Positions 17,477-26,638 of a DNA stretch of 64,000 nucleotides are shown here, in pieces. Location: the IMG/VR virus record IMGVR_UViG_3300037068_000078, positions 1 through 64,000 of that record. One strand, 5' to 3'. Source of the stretch: a virus. The notes under the pieces are model-generated. The model was not told where the DNA came from. It was given only the letters and a program-made list of their open reading frames with translations, and made no database searches. A program made the position numbers and the translations under genes. Numbering within the stretch: the first letter of the stretch is position 1; each line of letters starts with the position of its first letter.

Positions 17477-17997
17477 TGGTGCTCTCATTCTGGCGGCTCA
17501 ACCTGCAGCCCGCCTCCTTCAATGGTGCAGTCTTTCACATCGCGGTCAGCTCTCGTCAAGGAGGCAGGCGGCAGGTGGAACATGAGTTTCCCAAGAAGGA
17601 GGATCCCTTCGCGGAGGACATGGGCCGCAGGGCGCGTGGCTTCAACATCCTGGGGTACGTCATCGGTGCAGACTTCGAGCAACAGCGCGATGCGCTGATC
17701 GAGCAACTGGAGCTCGAGGGCAATGGTACGCTCGTGTTACCCACTTACTCCGAGGACCAGATCGTGGTCTGCGACGTGTACAGCGTAGTGGAGCGGCGCG
17801 AGCACGGTGGGTACGCGGAGATAGAGATGCGCTTCCTCGAGGCTGGGCAGGATCCATCCACGGTGGCCTCAGTGGACACGCAGGGGGCGGCGAACGCAGC
17901 TGCAGACCAAGCGGGCGGGCTTGCCTCGTCCTCGCTGCAGGGCAATGACTTCAACGGCGCATTCATGAACTCATCGGACATTACACAACTCACATGA
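17476..17997 (+). CDS. DNA circularisation/baseplate protein gpN-like, N-terminal part
   Basis: 173 residues matching the N-terminal domain of Mu gpN-type proteins (DNA_circ_N): ASFNGAVFHIAVSSRQGGRR at the start, HEFPKKEDPFAEDMGRRAR and FNILGYVIGADFEQQRDALI after it. In Mu and relatives one gene encodes this and the C-terminal domain; here the reading frame ends and the rest is the next gene. The product belongs to the baseplate. It starts with TGATG overlap to the tape measure gene. Confidence 0.85.
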   Translation: MVLSFWRLNLQPASFNGAVFHIAVSSRQGGRRQVEHEFPKKEDPFAEDMGRRARGFNILGYVIGADFEQQRDALIEQLELEGNGTLVLPTYSEDQIVVCDVYSVVERREHGGYAEIEMRFLEAGQDPSTVASVDTQGAANAAADQAGGLASSSLQGNDFNGAFMNSSDITQLT

Positions 17998-18680
17998 ACA
18001 GCTTAGACGCAAACGAGGCGATGCAGGTATTGAACGGCACGGTATTCCCGTCGCTGCTCTCCTTGGTCTCGGGCTCGACACTTGCCAGCGCGCAACTGAT
18101 CAGCTTGATCGGCATCCTCGCGGTCAATGGCCCGAACGAGTTGCAGGCCGTGCCAGATGGCGACAAGACATTCTGGCAGGACATCACCGTAATCTTCGAT
18201 CAGGCGCAGGTCATGGGGGCTACGTTCCAGCAGCTGGAGAACGTGCGCACGACCATCGACGCGCTGACGCTCGTCGGTCTACCGGCCATCGCCGTGCGGA
18301 ACTACTGCGTGCGCATGTGTCTCGTGGAGCAGGTGCGCATACTCGCTGACACTGTCTTCACGAGTAGGCAGCAGATAGACGCCTACTTCGACGCTATCAA
18401 CACCTCGTTTGGTGACGCCGAGGAGGTCGCGGCGAATAACAAGGATAACGTTGCGTATATCGCTCTGCTCAAGTTGCATGGAGCAGCATCCAATGATCTT
18501 GCCACGCGCTCGCGCCCGTTACCGCTCATGACTACGTACAGTTACCCCAACGCGCGGCCCGCGCTGTGGATCGCGCAGAACCTGTACCAGGACCCCTCGC
18601 GATACAATGAGCTCATCTCGGAAAACAACCCGATCCGCCCGCTGTTCATGCCGACTAGCGGCAAGGCGTTGGCCTCGTAA
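17994..18680 (+). CDS. gpN-like protein, C-terminal part as a separate gene
   Basis: 228 residues, ATGA overlap with the N-terminal half. The C-terminus (ARPALWIAQNLYQDPSRYNE then LFMPTSGKAL) is the LysM-like ending of Mu gpN-type proteins. Residues 1-130 are helical. A clean start/stop overlap and good coding on both sides suggest a stable split rather than a sequencing error. It is expected to act with the preceding protein in the baseplate. Confidence 0.75.
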   Translation: MNSLDANEAMQVLNGTVFPSLLSLVSGSTLASAQLISLIGILAVNGPNELQAVPDGDKTFWQDITVIFDQAQVMGATFQQLENVRTTIDALTLVGLPAIAVRNYCVRMCLVEQVRILADTVFTSRQQIDAYFDAINTSFGDAEEVAANNKDNVAYIALLKLHGAASNDLATRSRPLPLMTTYSYPNARPALWIAQNLYQDPSRYNELISENNPIRPLFMPTSGKALAS

Positions 18681-19732
18681 TGCCCAATCCAAAGGAGTTG
18701 GCGGCAGTGGTCGCCAATGGTCAGCGCTACGAGATCTGGACTGAGATCGAGGTGACACGAGACGTCTCTGACATCATCGATCACACGCTACTCACCGTAG
18801 CGGAGATCAGCCCAGAGACCAGCGGTGCCATCAGTGCATTGAAGCTGCAGCCGGGTGACAAGTGCACGGTCTTTCTAGCTGGGCAGAAGGTCATCACTGG
18901 TATGGTCTACATGCGACAGGCCGTGCTCGACCCAAACAATCATCAGGTGCAGATCGGCATCTCGTCGCAGGCACAGGCTGTGATGGTCTCCACCGTGGAT
19001 GGCAATCCTGGTCAGTACACCAACCAGACGCTTCAGCAGATGGGCAGCGCGGTGTTCGGCCCCGTGGGCGTTAACTTCACGGTGAAGGCCAGCGGCGATG
19101 AGCAGTTCACGCGCGTAAGCGAGCACATCGGTGAGACACGTTTCGCATTTATCGAGCGCCTCGCGCGCATGGTCAACATGCATCTCTTCGACGACGGCAA
19201 CGGTGGCATCCAGGCGTTTCGCGGGGCTTCCGGTGGCGGGCTCACGCTGAAGGAGGGCACCAACTTCAAGCGCGGGCGCATCCTGCTTAAGAACAGCGAC
19301 CACGTGGACGACATCACCATCAAGGGCCACGACTTCGGCAACGACAGCGCCGACATGAACCGCTCGCCCGAGGGGAAAACCACGGCGGACCCGGCCATTG
19401 GAAGGTCGTTCAAGATGATCGCCGAGGAGATGGGTAGCTCTAGCAAGATGCAGAAGCGCGCCAATCATCAAGGAGACTGGACCAAGTACATGCAGGTGGA
19501 TGGTGACATCACGACGCAGGGTTGGTTCGCCCCCGACGGTACACTCTGGTGGACGCATGTTGGAGAGAAGATCATGGTGAACTCGCCTTCGCTGCTGCCC
19601 GAGAACACTTTTAAGTTCATGATCAAGGGCGTGGTGCACCGTCAGTCCACCGCCAACGGAACGACGACTGACGTGCTGCTGTGCCGCGAGGACGGTTTCG
19701 GCAGTGGTCAGCAAGAACCGATACAGCACTGA
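18680..19732 (+). CDS. Baseplate hub protein (Mu gpP/gp44-like)
   Basis: 350 residues. The N-terminal YEIWTEIEVTRDVSDIIDH and LKLQPGDKCTVFLAGQKVI match the gp27-like hub fold of Mu gp44, followed by ISSQAQAVMVSTVDGNPGQY. The hub connects tube and spike. Its start overlaps the preceding stop (TAATG), and the spike gene follows with TGATG, the Mu order. Confidence 0.9.
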   Translation: MPNPKELAAVVANGQRYEIWTEIEVTRDVSDIIDHTLLTVAEISPETSGAISALKLQPGDKCTVFLAGQKVITGMVYMRQAVLDPNNHQVQIGISSQAQAVMVSTVDGNPGQYTNQTLQQMGSAVFGPVGVNFTVKASGDEQFTRVSEHIGETRFAFIERLARMVNMHLFDDGNGGIQAFRGASGGGLTLKEGTNFKRGRILLKNSDHVDDITIKGHDFGNDSADMNRSPEGKTTADPAIGRSFKMIAEEMGSSSKMQKRANHQGDWTKYMQVDGDITTQGWFAPDGTLWWTHVGEKIMVNSPSLLPENTFKFMIKGVVHRQSTANGTTTDVLLCREDGFGSGQQEPIQH

Positions 19733-20499
19733 TGAGATTCGTATCACCACGCGGCTCGGCCGAGCGGGTTGGCAACTCGCTTTCACGCACCATCGTCGAG
19801 AAGGTCGACGACACCAAGCTCATGCAATATCACAATCTGTCGCTCTACTCGGACGAGCAGCAGAACGGAGTTGAGCACGCGCACCAGTACGGGTTCGTCA
19901 ACGTGCCGCAGGAGCCCACCGGCGAGGGTAAGCAGCGCACAGGTGCCGAAGCATTCATGGGCTTCATGGGCGGCGGTCGCAGCCACGGCGTCGCGTTCAT
20001 GGCGGGCGACAGGCGATATCGCCTGTACAAGCTGGCAAATGGCGAGGTCGCCATGCATGACGACCAGGGTCAGCAGATCCACATGAAGCGCGACGGGCTT
20101 TGGGCATCCGTGCCCAATAGCAAGAAGGTCATGATGCAGATCATGGACGACGACAAGCTGCCGCAGGCGGACGACGCGCCCACCAGCGGCAAGCAAAAGA
20201 TGGGGCAGGTGCAGCAAGCGGGCCGGTCGGCGGCGATCAACGTCGTGCTCGACAAGAGCCAGTTCACCATCAACCATCCTAGTGGGCACGTGCAGGTCAA
20301 CTGCGCGAGCTTCGGTGTAAACGCCAGCGGCGACGTCGGCGTGAAGGGTGGTGGCAACGTAGAGCTACAGGCGGGCAACAAGCTGGGCTTCGACGCGAGC
20401 GGCCCCGTGGTCACCAAGGGTGGTGGCAGCGTGGGTAGCAACGGTGCTGTCAGCAGTCCCGGCGACCAGCCTCCGATCCCAGCTTGGGAGGTGCCGTAA
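19732..20499 (+). CDS. Baseplate spike protein (Mu gp45/gpV-like)
   Basis: 255 residues from ATG 19732. The N-terminal VEHAHQYGFVNVPQEP and middle GVAFMAGDRRYRLYKLANGE match Mu gp45, an OB-fold domain followed by a beta-helical spike. The C-terminal region has repeated short strands (HVQVNCASFGVNASGDVGVK) of a trimeric beta-helix. It punctures the outer membrane. No PAAR gene was identified. Confidence 0.88.
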   Translation: MRFVSPRGSAERVGNSLSRTIVEKVDDTKLMQYHNLSLYSDEQQNGVEHAHQYGFVNVPQEPTGEGKQRTGAEAFMGFMGGGRSHGVAFMAGDRRYRLYKLANGEVAMHDDQGQQIHMKRDGLWASVPNSKKVMMQIMDDDKLPQADDAPTSGKQKMGQVQQAGRSAAINVVLDKSQFTINHPSGHVQVNCASFGVNASGDVGVKGGGNVELQAGNKLGFDASGPVVTKGGGSVGSNGAVSSPGDQPPIPAWEVP

Positions 20500-21393
20500 G
20501 TGGGCTTCTCAGATCTCCGCTTCATGTTCGACGCCACGCAGAACCGCGTGTTCGTGCAAGACATACCAGCCAGTGTCACACTCTCGCTTGCTACCAACAT
20601 CAATCAGATCTGGTACAAGGAGGGCGTCGGGCTCATCTACTTCAACGACAGGCAGCACATCGGCGAGCCGTTCACCGACCCCTCCGTCTACCAGACGCAG
20701 ATCAACGCGTGGATAACGGCGATGGCTACTGCAACTCCAGCGCTCACGCTTGCGCAAGCCAAGGTCATCAAGAACAAGTTCGTTGGAGCTATCTACGACG
20801 TCAAGCGGCAGGCACCAGTCACGGTCGGCACTTCTCTCGGTACGCTGCAGTTCGAGGCGACTGACTCTGCGATGCTCGCGTATACATTGCAGACAGGCTA
20901 TCAGTTCGTGGCGAACCTGAACGCGATCATCGCGCAGCTAAACCAGTGCATCGCAGAGGGCAACGCAGTTCTTGGTGCAGCGAACGGCAACCTGATACCG
21001 ATCGTCAATGCGCTCATCGGCAACAGTGGCGGCAGTGGTTTGGGCAAGTACGAGGTCCTGATGGATCAGTACAACCTAGAGACATTCGGTCTTTCTGGTG
21101 GTCAAGTCCAGCCGAATCCGCCCATTCGCGCGAACCTGCCCGGTGACGCGAGTGCGTGGGGCGGAAGTTTCGGCAGTGGCGTGGGCGGCATATCATCTGC
21201 ATCTCCTGCCCTCGTCTCTCTTGGTTCTACAGCGGCACAATCATTCACCGAGAATGATCTCATAGCTATTATTGCGGCGGTCTCAACACAGGTCGTCGTC
21301 AAGCAGGCTGTGAACAACGCAAAGCAGGCAGCGGTGAACGCCTGCGGAACAATCGCAGCAGTTGTCGCGCTCGACGTGACGACGGGATGGTGA
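20500..21393 (+). CDS. Hypothetical baseplate-region protein with DUF4376-like segment
   Basis: GTG start one base after the spike stop; 297 residues. Residues about 70-130 (AQAKVIKNKFVGAIYDVKRQ then LQFEATDSAMLAYTLQTGY) resemble the DUF4376 segment found in tail fibre and collar proteins. The remainder is Ala/Gly/Ser-rich. No equivalent gene lies at this place in Mu, where gp45 is followed directly by gp46, so this is an insertion in the baseplate block. It is probably a virion protein. Confidence 0.6.
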   Translation: MGFSDLRFMFDATQNRVFVQDIPASVTLSLATNINQIWYKEGVGLIYFNDRQHIGEPFTDPSVYQTQINAWITAMATATPALTLAQAKVIKNKFVGAIYDVKRQAPVTVGTSLGTLQFEATDSAMLAYTLQTGYQFVANLNAIIAQLNQCIAEGNAVLGAANGNLIPIVNALIGNSGGSGLGKYEVLMDQYNLETFGLSGGQVQPNPPIRANLPGDASAWGGSFGSGVGGISSASPALVSLGSTAAQSFTENDLIAIIAAVSTQVVVKQAVNNAKQAAVNACGTIAAVVALDVTTGW

Positions 21394-21394
21394 G

Positions 21395-21904
21395 ATGGCA
21401 GACTTCAGGTTACAGGCACAGGACAGGGACCACATCAATCTGAACTTCGATTGGTTGCAGCTGGCAAGTGGGCTCATCGATGAGTCCATGGAGCTTGCTA
21501 GCGCTGTGCTCATTGCTTTGAACACCGACGCCACCGCCAGCGAGACGGACGTGCTGCCGGATCCACGCTCGACCGACAGGCGTGGATGGTGGGGAGATCT
21601 CAATGCAGGCACGTTGTGGGGTGGGTGGCCCATCGGTAGCAAGCTCTGGCTCCTCAAGCGTGCCAAGATCGTGGACAACAATGCGCGCGAGGGTGCGACC
21701 ACTGCACGCGTGCGCTCGTACATAACCGCGTGCATCAGGCCCTTCGTCGACAACGGCATTTGCTCAAAGTTCACCATCGACAGCGTCGTCGTGGACAAGT
21801 CGAACAAGAAGATCTCTGCAGCCTTCACAATATATCGCGGACCTAAGTCGGCGATCAAACTTTCATACCAGCCACTCTGGTCTCAGCTGTTCCCGGGAGC
21901 ATGA
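21395..21904 (+). CDS. Baseplate protein (Mu gp46-like)
   Basis: 169 residues with the gp46 signature SETDVLPDPRSTDRRGWWGD and PIGSKLWLLKRAKI. gp46-family proteins have a gp25-like wedge fold that nucleates sheath assembly. It lies directly before the gp47-like gene, as in Mu. Confidence 0.9.
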   Translation: MADFRLQAQDRDHINLNFDWLQLASGLIDESMELASAVLIALNTDATASETDVLPDPRSTDRRGWWGDLNAGTLWGGWPIGSKLWLLKRAKIVDNNAREGATTARVRSYITACIRPFVDNGICSKFTIDSVVVDKSNKKISAAFTIYRGPKSAIKLSYQPLWSQLFPGA

Positions 21905-21909
21905 CCTAA

Positions 21910-23019
21910 ATGCCTTGGACTACACCAACGCTCGATGACGCGCGCACCATAGTTCGCGACGCCATTCAATCGCAGCTGCGCTCGGGGCCAATGATCCCGA
22001 ACAGCGGCCTGCGCGTCATGTCCGACGCCAACGCCGCGCTCGCCCAGCTGACGATGCTCTACATCGACTGGCTCGCGCGCCAGTTGCTCCCAGACACCGC
22101 CGAGAAGGACTTCCTCGATAGGCATGCGGCCATCTGGCTGCCGAACAACGGGCGCAAGTCAGCGACGCTGGCGAACGGCGGTGCCACCATCACCGGCATC
22201 ACCGGCAAGGTGCTCCCAGCTGGCTCGCAGTTCCAGGCGACCAGCGTCGATGGGACGACGACCTACCTGTTCCAGTCTGGCAACGCGGTGACTCTCAGTG
22301 GCGTCCCCACGCCGTTCACGTTCACGGCCATCACGGCTGGTCACACTGGACTTGCTGCAGGCGACACGCTGGCGCTCAACGTGGGCATCTCCGGCATCAA
22401 CGGCACGGCCACTATCACTTCTATCGCTGATGGTATCAACGGTGAGACTGACGATGAACTCCGCGTCCGCGTCCTCGCTCGCATTCAGCAACCCCCGGTA
22501 GGCGGAGATGCGAACGATTTCGTGCAGTGGGTACTCGCGACACCGGGGGTGGCCGTGACGCGCGCGTGGTGCAGCCCGAACGAGATCGGCGCTGGCACCG
22601 TTACACTGCGCTTCATGGTGGATGACCTTCTCAACGAGATCAACGTGTTCCCTACTGCGCAGCAAGCGACGCTAGTCACTGCGTATGTAGACACGGTGCG
22701 CCCGGTCTGCCTGAAGGACAGGTTCGTGTTCGCTCCTACGCCAGAGCCGATCAACTTCGCCATCTCTGGCCTCTCGCCAGACACCGTTGCGAACCGCAAC
22801 GCAATCCAGGCTTCGGTGAACAAGATGCTTTTCGAGCGGGCCGCACCTGCGCATGCCATCAACGGCGTGACGCAGGGCGCACAGACGATATATGCAGAGT
22901 GGGTCAGCGATGCCATCTCGCAGATCGCGTCCATCGATCACTTTACCTTGCTCATGAGTGATCACCCCATGCCGTTCAAGTCGTCTCTCGCGATTCTTGG
23001 AACCATCACCTACGGATGA
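21910..23019 (+). CDS. Baseplate wedge protein (Mu gp47/gpJ-like)
   Basis: 369 residues. The pattern of baseplate J proteins is clear: ATWLP-like AIWLPNNGRKSATLANGG near 75, GINGETDDELRVRVLARIQ near 175, GGDANDFVQWVLATPGV near 197, and VTLRFMVDDL near 232. It forms the outer wedge of the baseplate. Confidence 0.93.
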   Translation: MPWTTPTLDDARTIVRDAIQSQLRSGPMIPNSGLRVMSDANAALAQLTMLYIDWLARQLLPDTAEKDFLDRHAAIWLPNNGRKSATLANGGATITGITGKVLPAGSQFQATSVDGTTTYLFQSGNAVTLSGVPTPFTFTAITAGHTGLAAGDTLALNVGISGINGTATITSIADGINGETDDELRVRVLARIQQPPVGGDANDFVQWVLATPGVAVTRAWCSPNEIGAGTVTLRFMVDDLLNEINVFPTAQQATLVTAYVDTVRPVCLKDRFVFAPTPEPINFAISGLSPDTVANRNAIQASVNKMLFERAAPAHAINGVTQGAQTIYAEWVSDAISQIASIDHFTLLMSDHPMPFKSSLAILGTITYG

Positions 23020-23025
23020 TTTTAG

Positions 23026-23697
23026 ATGTCTTGGACGCAGCTATCCACTGTTGATTATCAGCAGGCGCTGAACAACCTTCTGCCCACGGGCGATGCTTGG
23101 CCCCGCGAGTTCAACTCCAGCATAGCTCTGCAGGAGGTGATCGCCGGTCTCGTGACGATCTACGGTGATCCAACTACCTCGGTGGAGCAACTAGCGGCGC
23201 TGTTGCTGCAGACTGAGAGTGATCCGCGCAAGGCCAACGTTCTACTCCCCGACTGGGAGACTGCGTTTGGTTTGCCAGATATTTGCTTACCGAGGTCTTC
23301 TGGGCTCACGATCGCACAACGTCAGCAGAGCCTTGTCAATAAGATAACTTTTCTAGGTGCGCAGTCTCGCGCCTTCTTCATCGCACAGGCCGCACTCAAT
23401 GGTCAGACTGTCAGTCTCACGGAGTATGCACCCTACCAGTGCGGCATCTCTGGCGTGGGCAACACGACCAATCTTACCGATGACGGAACGTATCGCTGGG
23501 GACTTGGTCGCGAGGAAATACGCTTCGTGTGGGTTGTCGCACCGACCGCTCTCACTGCGAGCTTCAACGGTGCGGACTTGTTCTGCTTCATGAACCGCTG
23601 GAAGCCAGCGCACACCGAGGTGACGTTCGACTACAGTGCTCTCGCAGAATTTCGCTTCTCGCGACCCTGGAACTCCGGGTTGCTTGCCACTCTCTGA
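23026..23697 (+). CDS. Baseplate/tail protein (Mu gp48-like, DUF2313)
   Basis: 223 residues. LLPTGDAWPREFNSSIALQ near residue 18 and DPRKANVLLPDWETAFGLPD near 65 are typical of DUF2313. The C-terminal WKPAHTEVTFDYS is also family-like. It follows the gp47 gene as in Mu and probably links baseplate and fibres. Confidence 0.9.
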   Translation: MSWTQLSTVDYQQALNNLLPTGDAWPREFNSSIALQEVIAGLVTIYGDPTTSVEQLAALLLQTESDPRKANVLLPDWETAFGLPDICLPRSSGLTIAQRQQSLVNKITFLGAQSRAFFIAQAALNGQTVSLTEYAPYQCGISGVGNTTNLTDDGTYRWGLGREEIRFVWVVAPTALTASFNGADLFCFMNRWKPAHTEVTFDYSALAEFRFSRPWNSGLLATL

Positions 23698-23712
23698 TAG
23701 GGGATCTACGCA

Positions 23713-24414
23713 ATGCCTTCTGCAAATGATAACATCAGCCTCAAGGACGGCGGCGACAATCCGTTCAAGATGCGCGCGATCGACGTCTCGCTTCTCGGAG
23801 ACGGAACGGTTCAGCTCATTCGGCACTACTCGACGCTGTACCCTGCTGACTATGGTGTGGGCGGTAGCTATCACACGACCGTCAAGAGTGGGGCAATGGC
23901 CGTGGGATTGGGTGCAACTGCTCCGATACTTGCATTCCGAAATCCATCCGCGAATTTGCTTGCTGTCCTGCGGCGCATCAAGTTTGAGGCGTGGTCCACG
24001 GGCACAGGTTTTGCGGCTGGTCTGGCGTCCATCGACATGTCCATCGCTCGTAGTTTCTCGGTGCAAGACACGGGTGGCGCGGCTGTCTCGCTGACATCAC
24101 CTCAGGCCAAGTTGCGCGCGGCAATGTCTGCTTCATCATCACTCATTCAGGTGGCGACTACCGGGGCGCTCACAGCTGGTACGCGCACCAAGGACACCAA
24201 CCCTATCGAGGCATTACGCATCGCGGTGGGGACGGCCACGAACACGCCGTTCATTCCATTCGGTACGGAGCTCTACAAGAAACAGGGCAGTGATCATCCA
24301 GTGGTACTGGCACTGAACGAGGGCTTCGTTCTCGAGGCGACAGTTCCCGGAACGGGAACGTGGGCATGGGCCTCGACTCTCGAGTGGGATGAGCTCCCGA
24401 TCAGCAGCTTCTAA
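23713..24414 (+). CDS. Putative virion protein, beta-rich
   Basis: 233 residues, no signal peptide or membrane helix. It begins SANDNISLKDGGDNPFKMRA and is rich in Ala, Gly, Ser and Thr with short beta-prone stretches, ending WAWASTLEWDELPISSF. Position between gp48 and the collagen-like fibre suggests a fibre base or tail decoration. Not recognised as a named family. Confidence 0.6.
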   Translation: MPSANDNISLKDGGDNPFKMRAIDVSLLGDGTVQLIRHYSTLYPADYGVGGSYHTTVKSGAMAVGLGATAPILAFRNPSANLLAVLRRIKFEAWSTGTGFAAGLASIDMSIARSFSVQDTGGAAVSLTSPQAKLRAAMSASSSLIQVATTGALTAGTRTKDTNPIEALRIAVGTATNTPFIPFGTELYKKQGSDHPVVLALNEGFVLEATVPGTGTWAWASTLEWDELPISSF

Positions 24415-24429
24415 GGGGGAGCCATTTAA

Positions 24430-25296
24430 ATGGACTACGCAGTACCATACGCCAACCCCGCACCGAACGGGACTTCGTACGTTGACGGCGATCCGATACA
24501 CGGCATCGCGCCGAGCATTATCCCTGCTGCAGCCGTCGAGTACCCTCAGCGCGAGATCGTCAACACCATTCTTAAGAACCAGATCTCGCCGAGCAACGGC
24601 GACCTCACGCAGCTGGCTCGTGCTCTGCAGGCAGATATCGTCAACTGGGCGGTTGACAGTGGCACCGCAAACCATATTATCATCAATCTAGATCCTGCTC
24701 CGCCCACACTATTCGCGGGGCTCAAGGCGTGGATCCTCGTCAAGGTCACCAACACTGGTACGACTGACGTCACGTGTAACGGCATCGTCAAGCCACTGCT
24801 GACGCAGGGTCTCGCAAACCTTGCCTCTGGCGTCATCGTCACGAATGGCATCGCCATTATCGTCTACGATGGCACGCAGTGGCAGCTGATGCTCGGTACT
24901 GCGGCCACAAGCGGCCCCGCTGGTCCAACGGGCGCGACTGGTGCGGCAGGTGCACCGGGTGCGCAGGGTGCTACGGGTCCGGCTGGTTCGACGGGTGCGC
25001 AGGGTCCTGCCGGTCCACAGGGACCTCCAGGCTCACCAGCGAGCTTGATCCCTGGTCCATATAACGTCGGCGCGTACAGCTTCGCGTTCAACGCGCACTC
25101 CAACGACGTGTTCGTGGCAGCTGGCTCCGGTGGTACGGGCGTCGCGGGTCCAGTCACCATTGCACGGCAAGACTTCGTCCTTCAACCTTATATCGGCGGG
25201 ACGTGGCGCAACTACGGTGTCGCGTTCATGAGCGGTGGTATCGGTTGGTCAGAGAGTGGAACACAGGACATCTCGATCGTGCAGAGGATTGGGTGA
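24430..25296 (+). CDS. Tail fibre with collagen-like repeat
   Basis: 288 residues. Residues 1-155 form an N-terminal attachment domain ([20 protein letters not shown], then [15 protein letters not shown], a common phage fibre motif). Residues about 162-202 are an uninterrupted Gly-X-Y run ([19 protein letters not shown] and onward), predicted to form a trimeric collagen-like rod. The C-terminal 85 residues are a beta-rich head, presumably receptor-binding. Confidence 0.85.
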   Translation: MDYAVPYANPAPNGTSYVDGDPIHGIAPSIIPAAAVEYPQREIVNTILKNQISPSNGDLTQLARALQADIVNWAVDSGTANHIIINLDPAPPTLFAGLKAWILVKVTNTGTTDVTCNGIVKPLLTQGLANLASGVIVTNGIAIIVYDGTQWQLMLGTAATSGPAGPTGATGAAGAPGAQGATGPAGSTGAQGPAGPQGPPGSPASLIPGPYNVGAYSFAFNAHSNDVFVAAGSGGTGVAGPVTIARQDFVLQPYIGGTWRNYGVAFMSGGIGWSESGTQDISIVQRIG

Positions 25297-25694
25297 TGGG
25301 GGACTTCAAGCGAACTATCGTCGGGGCAATGTGTCCGCACAGATACGAGGACAGCTTCACCGAGATATGGCTCAAGGTCTGGTTTGAAGAATTAGACTTT
25401 GCGGTGCCGTTCTTGGCGACCGTCTTCGACTGCGAGGGACACGGGCGCGAGCTCTGGTTCCGGGCCATGAAGGGTGAGTATGGTGAGATCGAGGTCATCG
25501 GTCCCACGTGCCCACTCCCCAAGCCAGTGCCGAGACAATACATCACGATGGCAGTTGCCGACTCACCCGTGATCATCTCGGATGGACCTCGTCCTCTTCC
25601 CGCGCCGAGGGCACGGCTCGCCATAACAATGCAGGTCATCGACTCGCCCATGATAATCTCAGATGAACCAAAACTGCTGGAGTATCATCCGTGA
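25296..25694 (+). CDS. Hypothetical protein with internal repeat
   Basis: Starts at the ATG overlapping the fibre stop (TGATG); 132 residues. The first 70 residues contain an aspartate/glutamate-rich alpha/beta segment; the last 55 contain two copies of a short motif, ITMAVADSPVIISDGP and ITMQVIDSPMIISDEP. The family is not recognised; it may be a fibre chaperone or virion protein. Confidence 0.55.
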   Translation: MGDFKRTIVGAMCPHRYEDSFTEIWLKVWFEELDFAVPFLATVFDCEGHGRELWFRAMKGEYGEIEVIGPTCPLPKPVPRQYITMAVADSPVIISDGPRPLPAPRARLAITMQVIDSPMIISDEPKLLEYHP

Positions 25695-26047
25695 GCGTCG
25701 AGGTTGATATCACCACGTACAGCGACGCGGACTTCAATCTCGCGCAGACGCTGCTCACTGCGATGCCAACTGACACCACGTCCAAGTTGCACATGCAGTC
25801 GAGACAGTCCGCCACCGACGCCAATGTCTATCTCAACCTGACGTCGGACGCCGGTCAACTTACCATCGTGGATACTACACACGTCACCATCTCGGTGCCG
25901 CAGTCTATGCTCCAGTTCCTGCCGCCTGGAGTCTACACCTACTCGCTGATATGCACGAGTAACGGTGGGGCGGTGCGCACCGAGGTGTTCAGGGGCGTAC
26001 ACACGCACAACGCCGGTCCCACGCAGTTCAACGCGAACACGGCGTAA
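25691..26047 (+). CDS. Tail protein, BppU N-terminal-like fold
   Basis: GTG start overlapping the previous stop; 118 residues. The pattern (YSDADFN near the start, IVDTTHVTISVP, then LPPGVYTYSLICTSNGGAV) resembles the immunoglobulin-like N-terminal domain of baseplate protein BppU. It is similar in layout to the C-terminal 110 residues of the large repeat protein at 26867-29788. It is probably an adaptor for fibres. Confidence 0.6.
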   Translation: MSVEVDITTYSDADFNLAQTLLTAMPTDTTSKLHMQSRQSATDANVYLNLTSDAGQLTIVDTTHVTISVPQSMLQFLPPGVYTYSLICTSNGGAVRTEVFRGVHTHNAGPTQFNANTA

Positions 26048-26077
26048 GTACCCAAAACAAAACAGAGGAGAATAGTC

Positions 26078-26248
26078 ATGGGTCTACAAGTAAAGGGCAA
26101 CGTGAAGAGCGCGACTCTTGAGATGACCATCATTCGCAGGGGTGGGACACGTGAGCCGCTTGGAGTCGTGGGGTATCAGAGCTCCAACAAGTTCAAGCAC
26201 TACATCGTCAACAAGTGGATCAAGTTCAAAGAAAGAAGGAGAATCTAA
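26078..26248 (+). CDS. Small basic hypothetical protein (56 residues)
   Basis: ATG at 26078 preceded by CAGAGGAGAATAG, the same strong leader type used before the capsid genes. The product is basic and beta-prone (VKSATLEMTIIRRGG; NKWIKFKERRRI). It lies in frame-tight packing between two structural genes. Not recognised. Confidence 0.6.
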   Translation: MGLQVKGNVKSATLEMTIIRRGGTREPLGVVGYQSSNKFKHYIVNKWIKFKERRRI

Positions 26249-26251
26249 AAC

Positions 26252-26629
26252 ATGGTTGCGCAAACTCAAAACGGCGGCTTGGCCCGCGTCACCGCCGCAC
26301 TTGCTGCTCTCTCGTGGTGGTTCCAGTGGGGCACTGGCTCTGCCGCCGCAAAGACGGCGAACGCCGTAACGACCACGTCCACGACCGAGGCACGCGTGGC
26401 GTGTACCGCCGCTCAGGCCACGGTCTCGGTCACCAGCGACACGCTTCAGCTGACGGGCACAGTCACCGCAGCTGGTGCACGCACGATCACAGAAGTCGGC
26501 GCGTTCGATGCCGTGGGCTCAGGCAGCCCCCCGACCGGGGGGAACATGGACTATTACTGCGACTTTAGCTCTGTCTCCTTGGCGAGCGGCGACAGCATCG
26601 CCTTCACGCTCAAGGTGCAGTACACCTAA
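26252..26629 (+). CDS. Putative virion protein
   Basis: 125 residues starting 4 bp after the previous stop, with AAGAAGGAGAATC upstream. FQWGTGSAAAKTANAVTTT is followed by an alternation of strands (VSVTSDTLQLTGTVTAAG), ending SIAFTLKVQYT. This is a pattern I associate with small phage tail or head decoration proteins, but no named family can be assigned. Confidence 0.55.
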   Translation: MVAQTQNGGLARVTAALAALSWWFQWGTGSAAAKTANAVTTTSTTEARVACTAAQATVSVTSDTLQLTGTVTAAGARTITEVGAFDAVGSGSPPTGGNMDYYCDFSSVSLASGDSIAFTLKVQYT

Positions 26630-26638
26630 GAGGAATGG

